A stretch of DNA of 19,217 nt, taken from NCBI GenBank assembly GCA_016303265.1, contig JAEDLZ010000021.1, positions 1 through 19,217 of the forward strand. The letters run 5' to 3'. The first letter of the stretch is position 1. Each line of letters begins with the position of its first letter. The stretch comes from Clostridiales bacterium. GTDB lineage: Bacteria > Bacillota > Clostridia > Monoglobales > Monoglobaceae. Shown piece by piece: positions 6,884 through 13,747 of the stretch. A program made the position numbers and the translations under genes. The notes beneath the pieces were generated by a model. That model did no database searches, had not been told where the DNA came from, and saw only the letters and a list, made by a program, of their open reading frames with translations.

Positions 6884-8200
6884 ATGAAAAAATTTGCATT
6901 CATAGGCGCAGGGAGCTTTGTTTTTACGAGAAATCTTGTAGTGGATTTGCTGACATTTCCCTCTTTTGACAACTGTGAGATAGCCCTTATGGATATTGAC
7001 CGGGAGAGATTGGATCTTATAGGCAAAGTATGCGACAGAATAAATGAAAAAATGGGAACCCATGCGAAAATTACAAGAACAATGGATCGCCGTGAGGCGC
7101 TTGCCGGGGCGGACGGTGTTGTTTGCACGGTGTTTAACGGAGATATGAGCATATGGCGGCAGGATATTGAAATTCCCATGAAATACGGGGTTGATGTCTG
7201 TGTTGGCGACACGAGAAATGTAGCGGGAATTTTCAGAGCGCTGAGGAATATTCCTCTTATGCTTGATATTTGCCGGGATATAGAGGAGTGCTGTCCGAAC
7301 GCAGTATTTTTAAATTACACAAACCCCATGTCCATTCTGTGCAAAGCAATGCAGACATATTCCAAAGTTAATGTAACGGGTCTTTGCCACAGCGTTCAGG
7401 GAACGCCGCCGCATTTTGCAAAAATCCTGGGGATTCCCGCAGAGGAAATTGATTATACCTGTGTAGGCATAAACCATATGGCATTTTTCACAAAGGTAGA
7501 AAGAAACGGTAAGGATTTATATCCCGAGCTTAAGGAGAAGATGCTTGCTCCGGGATTTTATGAAACAGATAAGGTAAAGCATGAGGTTATGAAGCATCTG
7601 GGATATTTCGTAACGGAATCGAGCGGTCATTTCAGCGAATATGTTCAGTGGTTCCGGAAACGCCCCGACTTGATTGAAAAATACTGTGTTCCCGCAGAAG
7701 GACAAAAAGGCGGGAACCCCGGCGAGCACGCTTATTCAATTAAAGTGAGGTCGGAGCGCAACTGGCGTGAGGACTTCAGTAAAATATGGAATGATGAGAA
7801 TTATGAGTATAAAAAAAGTCCTGAATACGGTGCGGATATATTCAATGCCTGCTTCGGAGACGGAAAACCGTTCAAATTTAACGGAAATGTCATAAATGAA
7901 GGCTGTGTAAGAAATCTTCCTTATGACGCCTGCGTTGAAATTCCGGTGTATGCAAGTCGAAGCGGATTTGAGAAGGTGTATGTAGGCGCAATGCCGGAGC
8001 ATCTTGCTATATTGGTAAGTACAACCGCACGGATTGAAAATTTGGTTGTTGAAGCGGCAATGGAAAAAAGCCGGGAAAAGGTATTTCAAGCGGTTTGCCT
8101 TGATCCGCTGTCGTCGGCTGTTTGCTCTCTCGAAGAAATTAAGCATATGACAGACGAACTTTTTGAGAAAAACAAAGATTTTTTGGGCGATTATAAATAA
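6884..8200 (+). CDS. Glycoside hydrolase family 4, probably alpha-galactosidase-like
   Basis: A 438-residue GH4 enzyme. GH4 proteins cleave glycosides by an oxidation-elimination route needing NAD and usually Mn(II), in the cytoplasm. The N-terminal Rossmann motif is FAFIGAGSFVFTRN. VGDTRNVAGIFRALR (about 108-121) and LNYTNPM (about 143-149) follow. CHSV (Cys168, His169) and GINH (His198) supply the metal ligands. The CHS form of the Cys-His motif is, as I recall, typical of the alpha-galactosidase (MelA-like) branch rather than the phospho-glucosidase CN-x-P branch; related alpha-uronidases cannot be excluded. Length is normal. It is transcribed alone between its own promoter and a terminator, with AGAAAGG 10 bases before ATG 6884. 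No transporter gene is next to it. Confidence 0.92.
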   Translation: MKKFAFIGAGSFVFTRNLVVDLLTFPSFDNCEIALMDIDRERLDLIGKVCDRINEKMGTHAKITRTMDRREALAGADGVVCTVFNGDMSIWRQDIEIPMKYGVDVCVGDTRNVAGIFRALRNIPLMLDICRDIEECCPNAVFLNYTNPMSILCKAMQTYSKVNVTGLCHSVQGTPPHFAKILGIPAEEIDYTCVGINHMAFFTKVERNGKDLYPELKEKMLAPGFYETDKVKHEVMKHLGYFVTESSGHFSEYVQWFRKRPDLIEKYCVPAEGQKGGNPGEHAYSIKVRSERNWREDFSKIWNDENYEYKKSPEYGADIFNACFGDGKPFKFNGNVINEGCVRNLPYDACVEIPVYASRSGFEKVYVGAMPEHLAILVSTTARIENLVVEAAMEKSREKVFQAVCLDPLSSAVCSLEEIKHMTDELFEKNKDFLGDYK

Positions 8201-8239
8201 AATTAAAAAGCTCCGCAGGTTATGCGGAGCTTTTTAATT
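8201..8239. terminator. Intrinsic terminator, 17-bp perfect stem
   Basis: AATTAAAAAGCTCCGCA (8201-8217) pairs perfectly with 8223-8239 around the loop GGTTA. The GC core is followed by TTTTTAATT, directly after the GH4 stop codon. The A-run on the left lets it work on the other strand too. Confidence 0.92.
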
Positions 8240-8252
8240 GTTTGTGCTAAGG

Positions 8253-8273
8253 CTGAATAATCCGCTTATTCAG
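8253..8273. repeat. Small perfect inverted repeat
   Basis: CTGAATAA (8253-8260) and TTATTCAG (8266-8273), 8 bp with a 5-base loop TCCGC. It has no T-run, so it is not a terminator; it could be a protein-binding dyad in the region before sigK. Confidence 0.4.
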
Positions 8274-8309
8274 AATTTAATTATGCGGCTTGAGCATGAT
8301 GGCTTCATG

Positions 8310-8349
8310 GCTATAAAAACGGACGGATTTTTCCGTCCGTTTTTATAGC
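8310..8349. terminator. Second intrinsic terminator-like hairpin, 18-bp perfect stem
   Basis: Arms 8310-8327 and 8332-8349 are perfectly complementary around TTTT. The core ACGGACGGA/TCCGTCCGT is flanked by A5 and T5. It lies 61 bases before the sigK start. It may back up the GH4 terminator and shield sigK from read-through, or act within a sigK leader if transcription begins further upstream. Confidence 0.75.
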
Positions 8350-8410
8350 TGTGCGGACTTGCACAATGGACAAAACCGTTACATATATAATATTTATGGA
8401 GGTGTCTATC

Positions 8411-9094
8411 GTGCTTGAAGCTTTTGAAGCATTGCTTAAACCGCTGATGGTGCTGCTGTCCTTTGTGTCGGGCGAAACTGCATTTCCGAAACCGCTGACG
8501 GCAAAGGAAGAGAGCGAGTATATTAAAAAATTCAAAAACGGTGATATGGAGGCAAGGAATAAGCTTATTGAGCATAATCTGAGACTTGTTGCCCATATTG
8601 CGAAAAAATATTCAGGAAATATAAGCGACAGCGAGGATTTGATTTCAATAGGAACGATAGGTCTTATCAAAGGAATAAACAGCTATGATGAAACGAAGGG
8701 AACCCGCCTTGCTACCTATGCGGCGCGGTGTGTGGAAAACGAGCTGCTTATGCTTATGAGAAGTAAAAAGAAAACCCAGGGCGAGATGTCGCTTAATGAC
8801 CCCATAGGAACGGACAAAGAGGGTAATCAGATATATCTTATTGATATTATGAAAAGCGACGGCGGCGAAATTTTTGATGAAATCCAGAATCGGGACGATG
8901 TGAAAAAACTGTACGAAGGCATAAAAACCGAGCTTGACGAAAGAGAACGGCTGATTATACGCCTGCGGTACGGTCTTGCCGACGGAAGGTTTCACACTCA
9001 GCATGAGATTGCAAAGCTCCTCGGAATTTCGCGCTCCTATGTATCCAGAATTGAGAAAAAAGCTATATCAAAGCTCAGAGCAGGACTTGAATAG
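8411..9094 (+). CDS. sigK: RNA polymerase sporulation sigma factor, pro-sigma-K
   Basis: The late mother-cell sigma factor of endospore formation. From GTG 8411, with GGAGGTG at ideal spacing, the protein has 227 residues. It starts with a hydrophobic pro-sequence (VLEAFEALLKPLMVLLSFVS) that in Bacillus is clipped by the membrane protease SpoIVFB. Region 2 follows with IEHNLRLVAHIAKKY, DLISIGTIGLIKGI and the DNA-melting segment TRLATYAARCVENELLM; then SLNDPIGTDKEGN, a hallmark of SigK/SigE. Region 4 ends in the helix-turn-helix HEIAKLLGISRSYVSRIEKKA. SigK rather than SigE is supported by AFPKPLTAKEE after the pro-sequence. The gene is continuous, with no intervening skin-type element. The upstream AT-rich TATATAAT has no clear -35. 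A terminator follows. Confidence 0.93.
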   Translation: MLEAFEALLKPLMVLLSFVSGETAFPKPLTAKEESEYIKKFKNGDMEARNKLIEHNLRLVAHIAKKYSGNISDSEDLISIGTIGLIKGINSYDETKGTRLATYAARCVENELLMLMRSKKKTQGEMSLNDPIGTDKEGNQIYLIDIMKSDGGEIFDEIQNRDDVKKLYEGIKTELDERERLIIRLRYGLADGRFHTQHEIAKLLGISRSYVSRIEKKAISKLRAGLE

Positions 9095-9113
9095 TACATA
9101 TAGATTTTATTAA

Positions 9114-9148
9114 GCACGGCACAGCGCAGGCTTGCCGTGCAGTTTTTT
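9114..9148 (+). terminator. Intrinsic terminator after sigK
   Basis: GCACGGCA (9114-9121) pairs with TGCCGTGC (9133-9140). An inner AGC/GCT extension closes a GCAG loop, with one bulged C. AGTTTTTTT follows. Confidence 0.88.
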
Positions 9149-9226
9149 TAAGCTGAGTTTTCTGATATTATTTTTTTAATAAGATTGTATAATAATAACA
9201 GGTGTAAATAAAGGAGCGAATACATT

Positions 9227-10069
9227 ATGTTCAAAAAAATAAGTTTGCTGCTGATGTTGGTTGCGTGCTGCGCATTGTGCTCCTGCAAAAAAGAGGGCGG
9301 CGCACCCGGATTGGCTGTGCCGGAGGTAACGGGGAAGTTTTATGTTTCAATTCTCGATATAGGAAAGGCGGACGCCATAATCCTCCGCACGGACAGCGGT
9401 GCGGCGATAATAGACTGCGGCGAAAAGGGGGACGCGGAAAAGATTATTGCCTGTTTATCGGAAAATAATATCGAAAAGGTCGACTATCTTTTTATCACGC
9501 ATTTTGACAAAGACCATGTAGGCGGAGCGGCGGAAGTGATAAAAAATATGAATATCGGGAGAATTATAACCCCCGATTATGAAGGGACTAAGGATGAATA
9601 CATTGACTATATCCGGGCCGCAGAGAAAAAGAATATAATGCCCGTAAGGCTGAACGAAAAAATTACATTTAAGCTTGGCGATGCGCAGTTTGAGGTATTT
9701 CCGCCTCGAAAAGAGTTCTATAATGAAGAGGACAACGACTATTCGCTGATAATCAGCGTAACGCACGGAGAGAATAAATTTCTGTTTGCGGGCGACGCGG
9801 AGAAAGAACGGCTGTCCGAGCTTTCCAATCAGCTTGAGCTTAAGCACGATTTCCTGAAGCTGCCCCATCACGGGCTCTTCACCGATAACATAGAAATGTT
9901 CTTGGTGCGAGTAAACCCCGGATATGCGGCGGTAACCTGCGGCCGGGACAGCCCGCCGTCAGACAAGGTGCTGGATATTCTCAGGGCGCTTGAGAGCAAA
10001 GTATATCTTACACAAGACGGAAACATAGAAGTTATAAGCGACGGGAAAACAATAAGCGTAAAACAGTAG
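9227..10069 (+). CDS. ComEC-like MBL-fold putative lipoprotein
   Basis: A 280-residue protein with a lipoprotein-type signal: Lys-Lys, hydrophobic core, then LCSC with the acylated Cys near residue 20. It is therefore probably tethered outside the membrane. The MBL domain has FYVSILDIGKADAIIL, IIDCGEKG, THFDKDHVGG, LFAGDAE and LPHHG. The metal motif is H-x-D-x-D-H (His92, Asp94, Asp96, His97) instead of the usual H-x-H-x-D-H, a variant I recall from other ComEC-like MBL proteins. AAAGGAG at good spacing supports ATG 9227. It is a diverged paralogue of the protein at 995-1873, which keeps the standard motif. The substrate is unknown. rnhA follows 58 bases on. Confidence 0.87.
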   Translation: MFKKISLLLMLVACCALCSCKKEGGAPGLAVPEVTGKFYVSILDIGKADAIILRTDSGAAIIDCGEKGDAEKIIACLSENNIEKVDYLFITHFDKDHVGGAAEVIKNMNIGRIITPDYEGTKDEYIDYIRAAEKKNIMPVRLNEKITFKLGDAQFEVFPPRKEFYNEEDNDYSLIISVTHGENKFLFAGDAEKERLSELSNQLELKHDFLKLPHHGLFTDNIEMFLVRVNPGYAAVTCGRDSPPSDKVLDILRALESKVYLTQDGNIEVISDGKTISVKQ

Positions 10070-10086
10070 ATTTTTTTAAAAAGATA

Positions 10087-10095
10087 TGGTATACT
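10087..10095 (+). promoter_or_regulatory. Possible extended -10 promoter for rnhA
   Basis: TG-G-TATACT (10087-10095) fits an extended -10 element (TGnTATAAT). There is no good -35 at 16-18 bases upstream. It lies just after the MBL gene, about 32 bases before the rnhA start. Confidence 0.4.
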
Positions 10096-10127
10096 GATAA
10101 AACAATGAAAAGCGAGGTATATCACAT

Positions 10128-10568
10128 ATGAAAAAGGTTGAAATATTCACGGACGGAGCGTGCAGCGGCAATCCCGGACCGGGCGGCTACGGCGTTATTC
10201 TGCGTTACGGGGAGCATGAAAAAGAAATTTCCGGCGGAGCGGAGGAAACCACCAATAACCGAATGGAGCTTACGGCGGCAATTGAAGGACTTGGGTGCCT
10301 GAAGGAAAGGTGCGAGGTGACTCTTTACAGCGACTCGAAATATCTCATAGACGCAATCGAGAAGGGCTGGGTCTGCAAGTGGAAAGAAAATGGCTGGATG
10401 CGCAATAAAAAAGAGAGGGCGCAAAATCCCGATCTTTGGGAGAAGCTGCTTGATTTGCTGGAAAGGCACGAGGTGAAACTTGTCTGGGTCAAGGGACATG
10501 ACGGGCATATAGAGAACGAACGCTGTGACGCTCTTGCGGTAGCGCAGTCGCAAAGGTTCAAAAAATAA
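10128..10568 (+). CDS. rnhA: Ribonuclease HI
   Basis: A 146-residue cytoplasmic enzyme that cuts the RNA strand of RNA-DNA hybrids, for example at R-loops and replication primers. The opening IFTDGACSGNPGPGGYG carries the first catalytic Asp. NNRMELTAAIEG carries the Glu, LYSDSKYLIDAI the next Asp, and VKGHDGHIENERCDALA the loop His and the last Asp, so all four metal-binding acids and the His are present. Length is normal for bacterial RNase HI. It has the basic protrusion segment (WKENGWMRNKKERAQNPDLW) of the E. coli type. ATG 10128 follows AGCGAGG. Confidence 0.96.
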   Translation: MKKVEIFTDGACSGNPGPGGYGVILRYGEHEKEISGGAEETTNNRMELTAAIEGLGCLKERCEVTLYSDSKYLIDAIEKGWVCKWKENGWMRNKKERAQNPDLWEKLLDLLERHEVKLVWVKGHDGHIENERCDALAVAQSQRFKK

Positions 10569-10603
10569 TATTATGATAAATTTTCTTTATTTGGGAAAAA
10601 TAC

Positions 10604-10632
10604 TTTACAAAATTGTATTTTGATAGTATAAT
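10604..10632 (+). promoter_or_regulatory. Sigma-A promoter of the nifS-nifU-mnmA operon
   Basis: TTTACA (10604-10609), 17-base spacer, perfect TATAAT (10627-10632). The start near 10639 leaves an untranslated leader of about 180 bases before nifS. Confidence 0.85.
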
Positions 10633-10639
10633 GTTAATT

Positions 10640-10820
10640 GGTGTTTTAGGGCTTATTTTGCCGCAGAAATAAGAAAAATCAAACCCTGCGGATTGCGGCG
10701 CAGGACCTGGCGGCTGTATTTTTCGCGTAATGCGCCAAAGTAAACCGAAAACTCCGCAAAGTATAGAGACGGTCTACTTTTCATAGATTTTTCTCTTAAA
10801 TAAAGAAAGGTAGGATAAAA
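10640..10820 (+). promoter_or_regulatory. Long structured leader of nifS, unidentified
   Basis: Several pairings are visible. CTTATTT/AAATAAG (10652-10658 / 10667-10673) closes a loop TGCCGCAG, and that loop is complementary to CTGCGG about 15 bases downstream (possible pseudoknot). CCTGCG/CGCAGG forms a second hairpin. Two copies of AAAGTA (10737-10742 and 10758-10763) compete for one TACTTT (10775-10780). I could not match it to a T-box or any riboswitch consensus I know. There is no Rrf2/IscR-type gene nearby. Confidence 0.4.
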
Positions 10821-12011
10821 ATGACAAAAAGGATTTATGCGGATCATTCTGCAACCACGCCTCTTCGCAAAGAGGTTCTGGATGAGATGATGCCGTATCT
10901 TACGGAGAATTACGGCAATCCGTCCAGCATTTATGCCGAGGGGAGAGCGTGTAAAAAAGCGGTGGAAACCGCAAGAGAGAAGGTTGCCGGGGCAATAGGG
11001 GCAAGCCCGAAAGAGATTTATTTCACGGGCTCGGGCTCTGAGGCGGACAACTGGGCAATCAAGGGGGCGGCATATGCCCTTAGGGAAAAAGGAAATCATA
11101 TTATCACATCGGCGGTTGAGCATCATGCGGTGCTTCATACCTGCAAGGCTCTTGAAAAAGAGGGCTTTGAGGTGACATATCTTCCGGTTGACGAATTTGG
11201 TATGGTGTCTCCTGAAAGCGTTAAGGCGGCTATAACGGACAAGACTATACTTATAACAATAATGTTTGCAAATAATGAAATAGGAACAATTATGCCAATT
11301 GAGGAAATCGGTATGATTGCAAAAGAAAAGGGCGTATTATTCCATACAGATGCGGTGCAGGCTGTGGGTATGGAGGAAATTGATGTTCGGAAAATGAATA
11401 TAGATATGCTTTCTCTGACGGCACACAAATTTTACGGGCCTAAAGGAGCGGGAGCGCTTTATATCAGACAGGGAGTAAAAGTCCGTCGCCTTATTGAAGG
11501 CGGCGCCCAGGAGCGGAATCAGCGGGCAGGCACGGAAAATGTTGCCGCAATAGTTGGACTTGGAAAGGCAATTGAGCTTGCAACGGCGGATATAGCCGGT
11601 CATAAGGCGAAGCTTTCGAAGCTGCGCGACGCTTATATTAGCCGTGTGCTGAAAGAAATCCCGTTCACAAGGCTCAACGGTCACCCCACAAAAAGAATGG
11701 CAAGCAATGCCAATATATCCTTTGAATTTATAGAGGGAGAGTCGCTCCTTCTCATGCTTGATATGAAGGGAATAGCGGCGTCATCGGGAAGCGCCTGCAC
11801 CTCAGGCTCTCTTGACCCGTCCCATGTCCTTCTGGCGATAGGCTTAAAGCATGAAATTGCGCACGGCTCGCTGAGAGTGACCTTCGGAAACGACAACACA
11901 ATGGAGGATGTCAACTATATAGTGGATTCTCTGGTTGAAATTGTTTCAAGACTGCGCAGTATGTCACCGCTTTATGAGGCGGCGGTAAAAGAGGGCAGAG
12001 TTAAGGCATAG
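10821..12011 (+). CDS. nifS: Cysteine desulfurase, NifS/IscS type
   Basis: A PLP enzyme that takes sulfur from cysteine as a protein persulfide and hands it to Fe-S scaffolds and tRNA-thiolating enzymes. Seen in its 396 residues: IYADHSATTPL near the N-terminus, GSGSEADNWAI and EHHAVLHTC (His stacking on PLP), HTDAVQAVG (Asp binding the pyridine), and SLTAHKFYGPKGAG with the PLP Lys (about residue 203). The catalytic Cys is in SSGSACTSGS (about 327) on a short mobile loop. AGAAAGG lies upstream at a good distance. It heads an operon with nifU and mnmA, so one sulfur source feeds both cluster assembly and tRNA 2-thiolation. The lineage uses the NifS/IscS naming loosely; there are no nitrogenase genes here. 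Confidence 0.95.
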   Translation: MTKRIYADHSATTPLRKEVLDEMMPYLTENYGNPSSIYAEGRACKKAVETAREKVAGAIGASPKEIYFTGSGSEADNWAIKGAAYALREKGNHIITSAVEHHAVLHTCKALEKEGFEVTYLPVDEFGMVSPESVKAAITDKTILITIMFANNEIGTIMPIEEIGMIAKEKGVLFHTDAVQAVGMEEIDVRKMNIDMLSLTAHKFYGPKGAGALYIRQGVKVRRLIEGGAQERNQRAGTENVAAIVGLGKAIELATADIAGHKAKLSKLRDAYISRVLKEIPFTRLNGHPTKRMASNANISFEFIEGESLLLMLDMKGIAASSGSACTSGSLDPSHVLLAIGLKHEIAHGSLRVTFGNDNTMEDVNYIVDSLVEIVSRLRSMSPLYEAAVKEGRVKA

Positions 12012-12102
12012 GAAAATCGGTGCGGTCCGATGGACAAAATACGCAAAGGCAGACAAATGCTTTGCCGGGCGTTATAGTGTTATTAAGAAAGGATTGATAT
12101 AT
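12012..12102 (+). promoter_or_regulatory. Structured spacer between nifS and nifU
   Basis: Contains GTCC-GAT-GGAC and a second stem GCAAAG...CTTTGC, ending a few bases before the AAGAAAGG ribosome binding site. There is no T-run, so it is not a terminator. It may be an RNA processing or stability element that sets the nifU to nifS ratio. Confidence 0.3.
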
Positions 12103-12543
12103 ATGTACAGCGAAAAAGTAATGGATCATTTCACAAACCCGAGGAATGTGGGTGAAATTGAGGACGCAAATGCGGTAGGTCAGGTAGGAAACCCGAAATG
12201 CGGCGATATAATGAAGATTTATATGAAAATTGATGATAACAGCGAGGTAATCGAGGATGTGAAGTTCAAGACCTTCGGCTGCGGTGCGGCTGTTGCAACC
12301 TCAAGCATGGCAACGGAAATGGTTAAGGGTAAAACCATTAAGGAGGCTCTTGAAATTACGAACATAGCCGTTGCAGAGGCTCTGGACGGGCTTCCGCCGG
12401 TTAAAATGCATTGCTCAAACCTTGCTCAGGAGGCGATTCACAGCGCCATTGCCGATTATTACAACCGCAAGGGGATTGACCCTACGGGCATAGTCGGGTG
12501 TAACGGCAATTGTGAGTGCTGTCACGGCGGCGAAGAGGAATAA
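12103..12543 (+). CDS. nifU: Fe-S cluster assembly scaffold, NifU/IscU type
   Basis: A 146-residue scaffold on which [2Fe-2S]/[4Fe-4S] clusters are built with sulfur from the preceding desulfurase. The three cluster-binding cysteines are present: GNPKCGD (Cys33, with the Asp that makes clusters labile), FKTFGCGAAVATSS (Cys60) and VKMHCSNLA (about 104). The tail CNGNCECCHGG adds more cysteines, as I recall from clostridial NifU-like proteins, and may bind metal. ATG 12103 fits the AAGAAAGG site; a TTG 9 bases upstream is in frame but too close to it. The protein lacks the C-terminal Nfu domain of full NifU, so IscU-type is the stricter name. Confidence 0.94.
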   Translation: MYSEKVMDHFTNPRNVGEIEDANAVGQVGNPKCGDIMKIYMKIDDNSEVIEDVKFKTFGCGAAVATSSMATEMVKGKTIKEALEITNIAVAEALDGLPPVKMHCSNLAQEAIHSAIADYYNRKGIDPTGIVGCNGNCECCHGGEEE

Positions 12544-12593
12544 CGGTTTGATTATCGCAATGGTATTTCAGACAGAAAGGCTATGAAATTAAA

Positions 12594-13676
12594 ATGAAGG
12601 ACAAGGTTGTCATAGGAATGTCAGGCGGGGTGGACAGCAGCGTTGCTGCTGCCCTCCTGCTTGAAATGGGCTATGATGTTATCGGAGTAACAATGCGTCT
12701 GTGGGACGGCGAAGAGGTTGACGGAAGCTTTCGGGAGGGAACCTGCTGTTCCTTTTCCGCCGTAGAGGACGCAAGATTTGTGGCATATAAGCTTGGGATT
12801 GAGCACCATGTTCTGGACTTCCGCCGTGAGTTTGAGAGTTATGTTGTGGACTATTTTGTTGACGAGTACGAGCGGGGCAGAACGCCTAACCCCTGCATTG
12901 CCTGCAACAAGCACTTAAAGTTTGACCACCTTCTGAAAAAGGCGGAGCTTCTCGGTGCAAAATATATAGCCACGGGGCATTATGCAAGGGTGAGCTTTAA
13001 CGAAAAAACAGGGCGGTATGAGCTCAGACGCTCGGCTAATACGAAAAAGGATCAGACCTATGCGCTCTATAGCCTTACACAGGCGCAGCTTGCGCATATA
13101 ATTATGCCGCTGGGAAATCTTCCGGATAAAGCAAAGACCCGTGAAATTGCGGAAAAATACGGGCTTTGTACCGCGAAAAAGCCTGACAGTCAGGAAATAT
13201 GTTTTGTTCCCGATAACGATTATGTGGGCTTTATAGAGCGGAGGACGGGTCTGGAGTATCCGACGGGAGATTTTGTGGATACAAAGGGCAATGTTCTCGG
13301 TACGCACCGGGGAATCATCCGTTATACCATAGGTCAGCGCAAGGGGCTGGGGATAACCTTCGGTAAGCCTATGTTCGTAATAAAAATCGACAGCGAAACG
13401 GGGAGAATCGTTCTCGGCGAGAAGGGAACGGAATTTTCCGCAAATTTGATAGCAACTAAGCTAAACCTTATTTCAGTGCCGAAAATCGAGGACGGAATGA
13501 GAGTTTTTGCAAAGGTAAGATACAGCGCACAGCCTGCCGAAGCCGAAATCTATATGATAAACGAGGACGAGGCGGAGGTTGTTTTTGCATCGCCGCAAAG
13601 GGCGGTGACACCGGGTCAGGCGGTTGTTTTCTATGACGGAGAGGGAACGGTTGTCGGCGGCGGAATTATAAAATAA
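12594..13676 (+). CDS. mnmA: tRNA-specific 2-thiouridylase
   Basis: Adenylates and thiolates U34 of the Lys, Glu and Gln tRNAs, giving 2-thiouridine. The 360-residue protein has the PP-loop GMSGGVDSSVAA (about 8-19). The two catalytic cysteines are in TPNPCIACN (Cys101) and SQEICFVP (Cys203). KKDQTYALY and IRYTIGQRKGLG mark the tRNA-binding and central parts, followed by a beta-barrel end with TPGQAVVFY. Its place after nifS fits direct sulfur transfer from the desulfurase, as known for the YrvO-MnmA pair of Bacillus. GAAAGG lies 13 bases before ATG 12594, rather far. An ATG 11 bases earlier opens only a four-codon frame. Confidence 0.96.
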   Translation: MKDKVVIGMSGGVDSSVAAALLLEMGYDVIGVTMRLWDGEEVDGSFREGTCCSFSAVEDARFVAYKLGIEHHVLDFRREFESYVVDYFVDEYERGRTPNPCIACNKHLKFDHLLKKAELLGAKYIATGHYARVSFNEKTGRYELRRSANTKKDQTYALYSLTQAQLAHIIMPLGNLPDKAKTREIAEKYGLCTAKKPDSQEICFVPDNDYVGFIERRTGLEYPTGDFVDTKGNVLGTHRGIIRYTIGQRKGLGITFGKPMFVIKIDSETGRIVLGEKGTEFSANLIATKLNLISVPKIEDGMRVFAKVRYSAQPAEAEIYMINEDEAEVVFASPQRAVTPGQAVVFYDGEGTVVGGGIIK

Positions 13677-13701
13677 CCAAATTGTTCAAGGTTAAATTTA
13701 C

Positions 13702-13722
13702 GGACAGCTTATAGGGCTGTCC
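13702..13722 (+). repeat. Hairpin between mnmA and pcrA
   Basis: GGACAGC (13702-13708) and GCTGTCC (13716-13722), perfect 7 bp, loop 7. It is followed by TCTTATC rather than a T-run, so at best it is a weak terminator. No promoter for pcrA is evident. Confidence 0.4.
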
Positions 13723-13747
13723 TCTTATCGGTAAAAGGAATAATAAA

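Noticed and set aside
9188..9193. TATAAT before the second MBL gene as a promoter
   Set aside because: No acceptable -35 at 16-18 bases and no extended -10; the region is simply AT-rich, so I did not list it.
10737..10785. Cyclic-di-GMP (GEMM) riboswitch suggested by CCGAAAACTCCGCAAAG
   Set aside because: Only short pieces resemble the consensus; the paired stems and the tetraloop receptor do not line up.
12583..12597. Four-codon frame ATG AAA TTA AAA TGA overlapping the mnmA start, as a coupling leader
   Set aside because: Its ATG is only 2 bases from the ribosome binding site and such short frames are frequent by chance. The same CAGAAAGGCTATG string before csp is also within chance for this much sequence.
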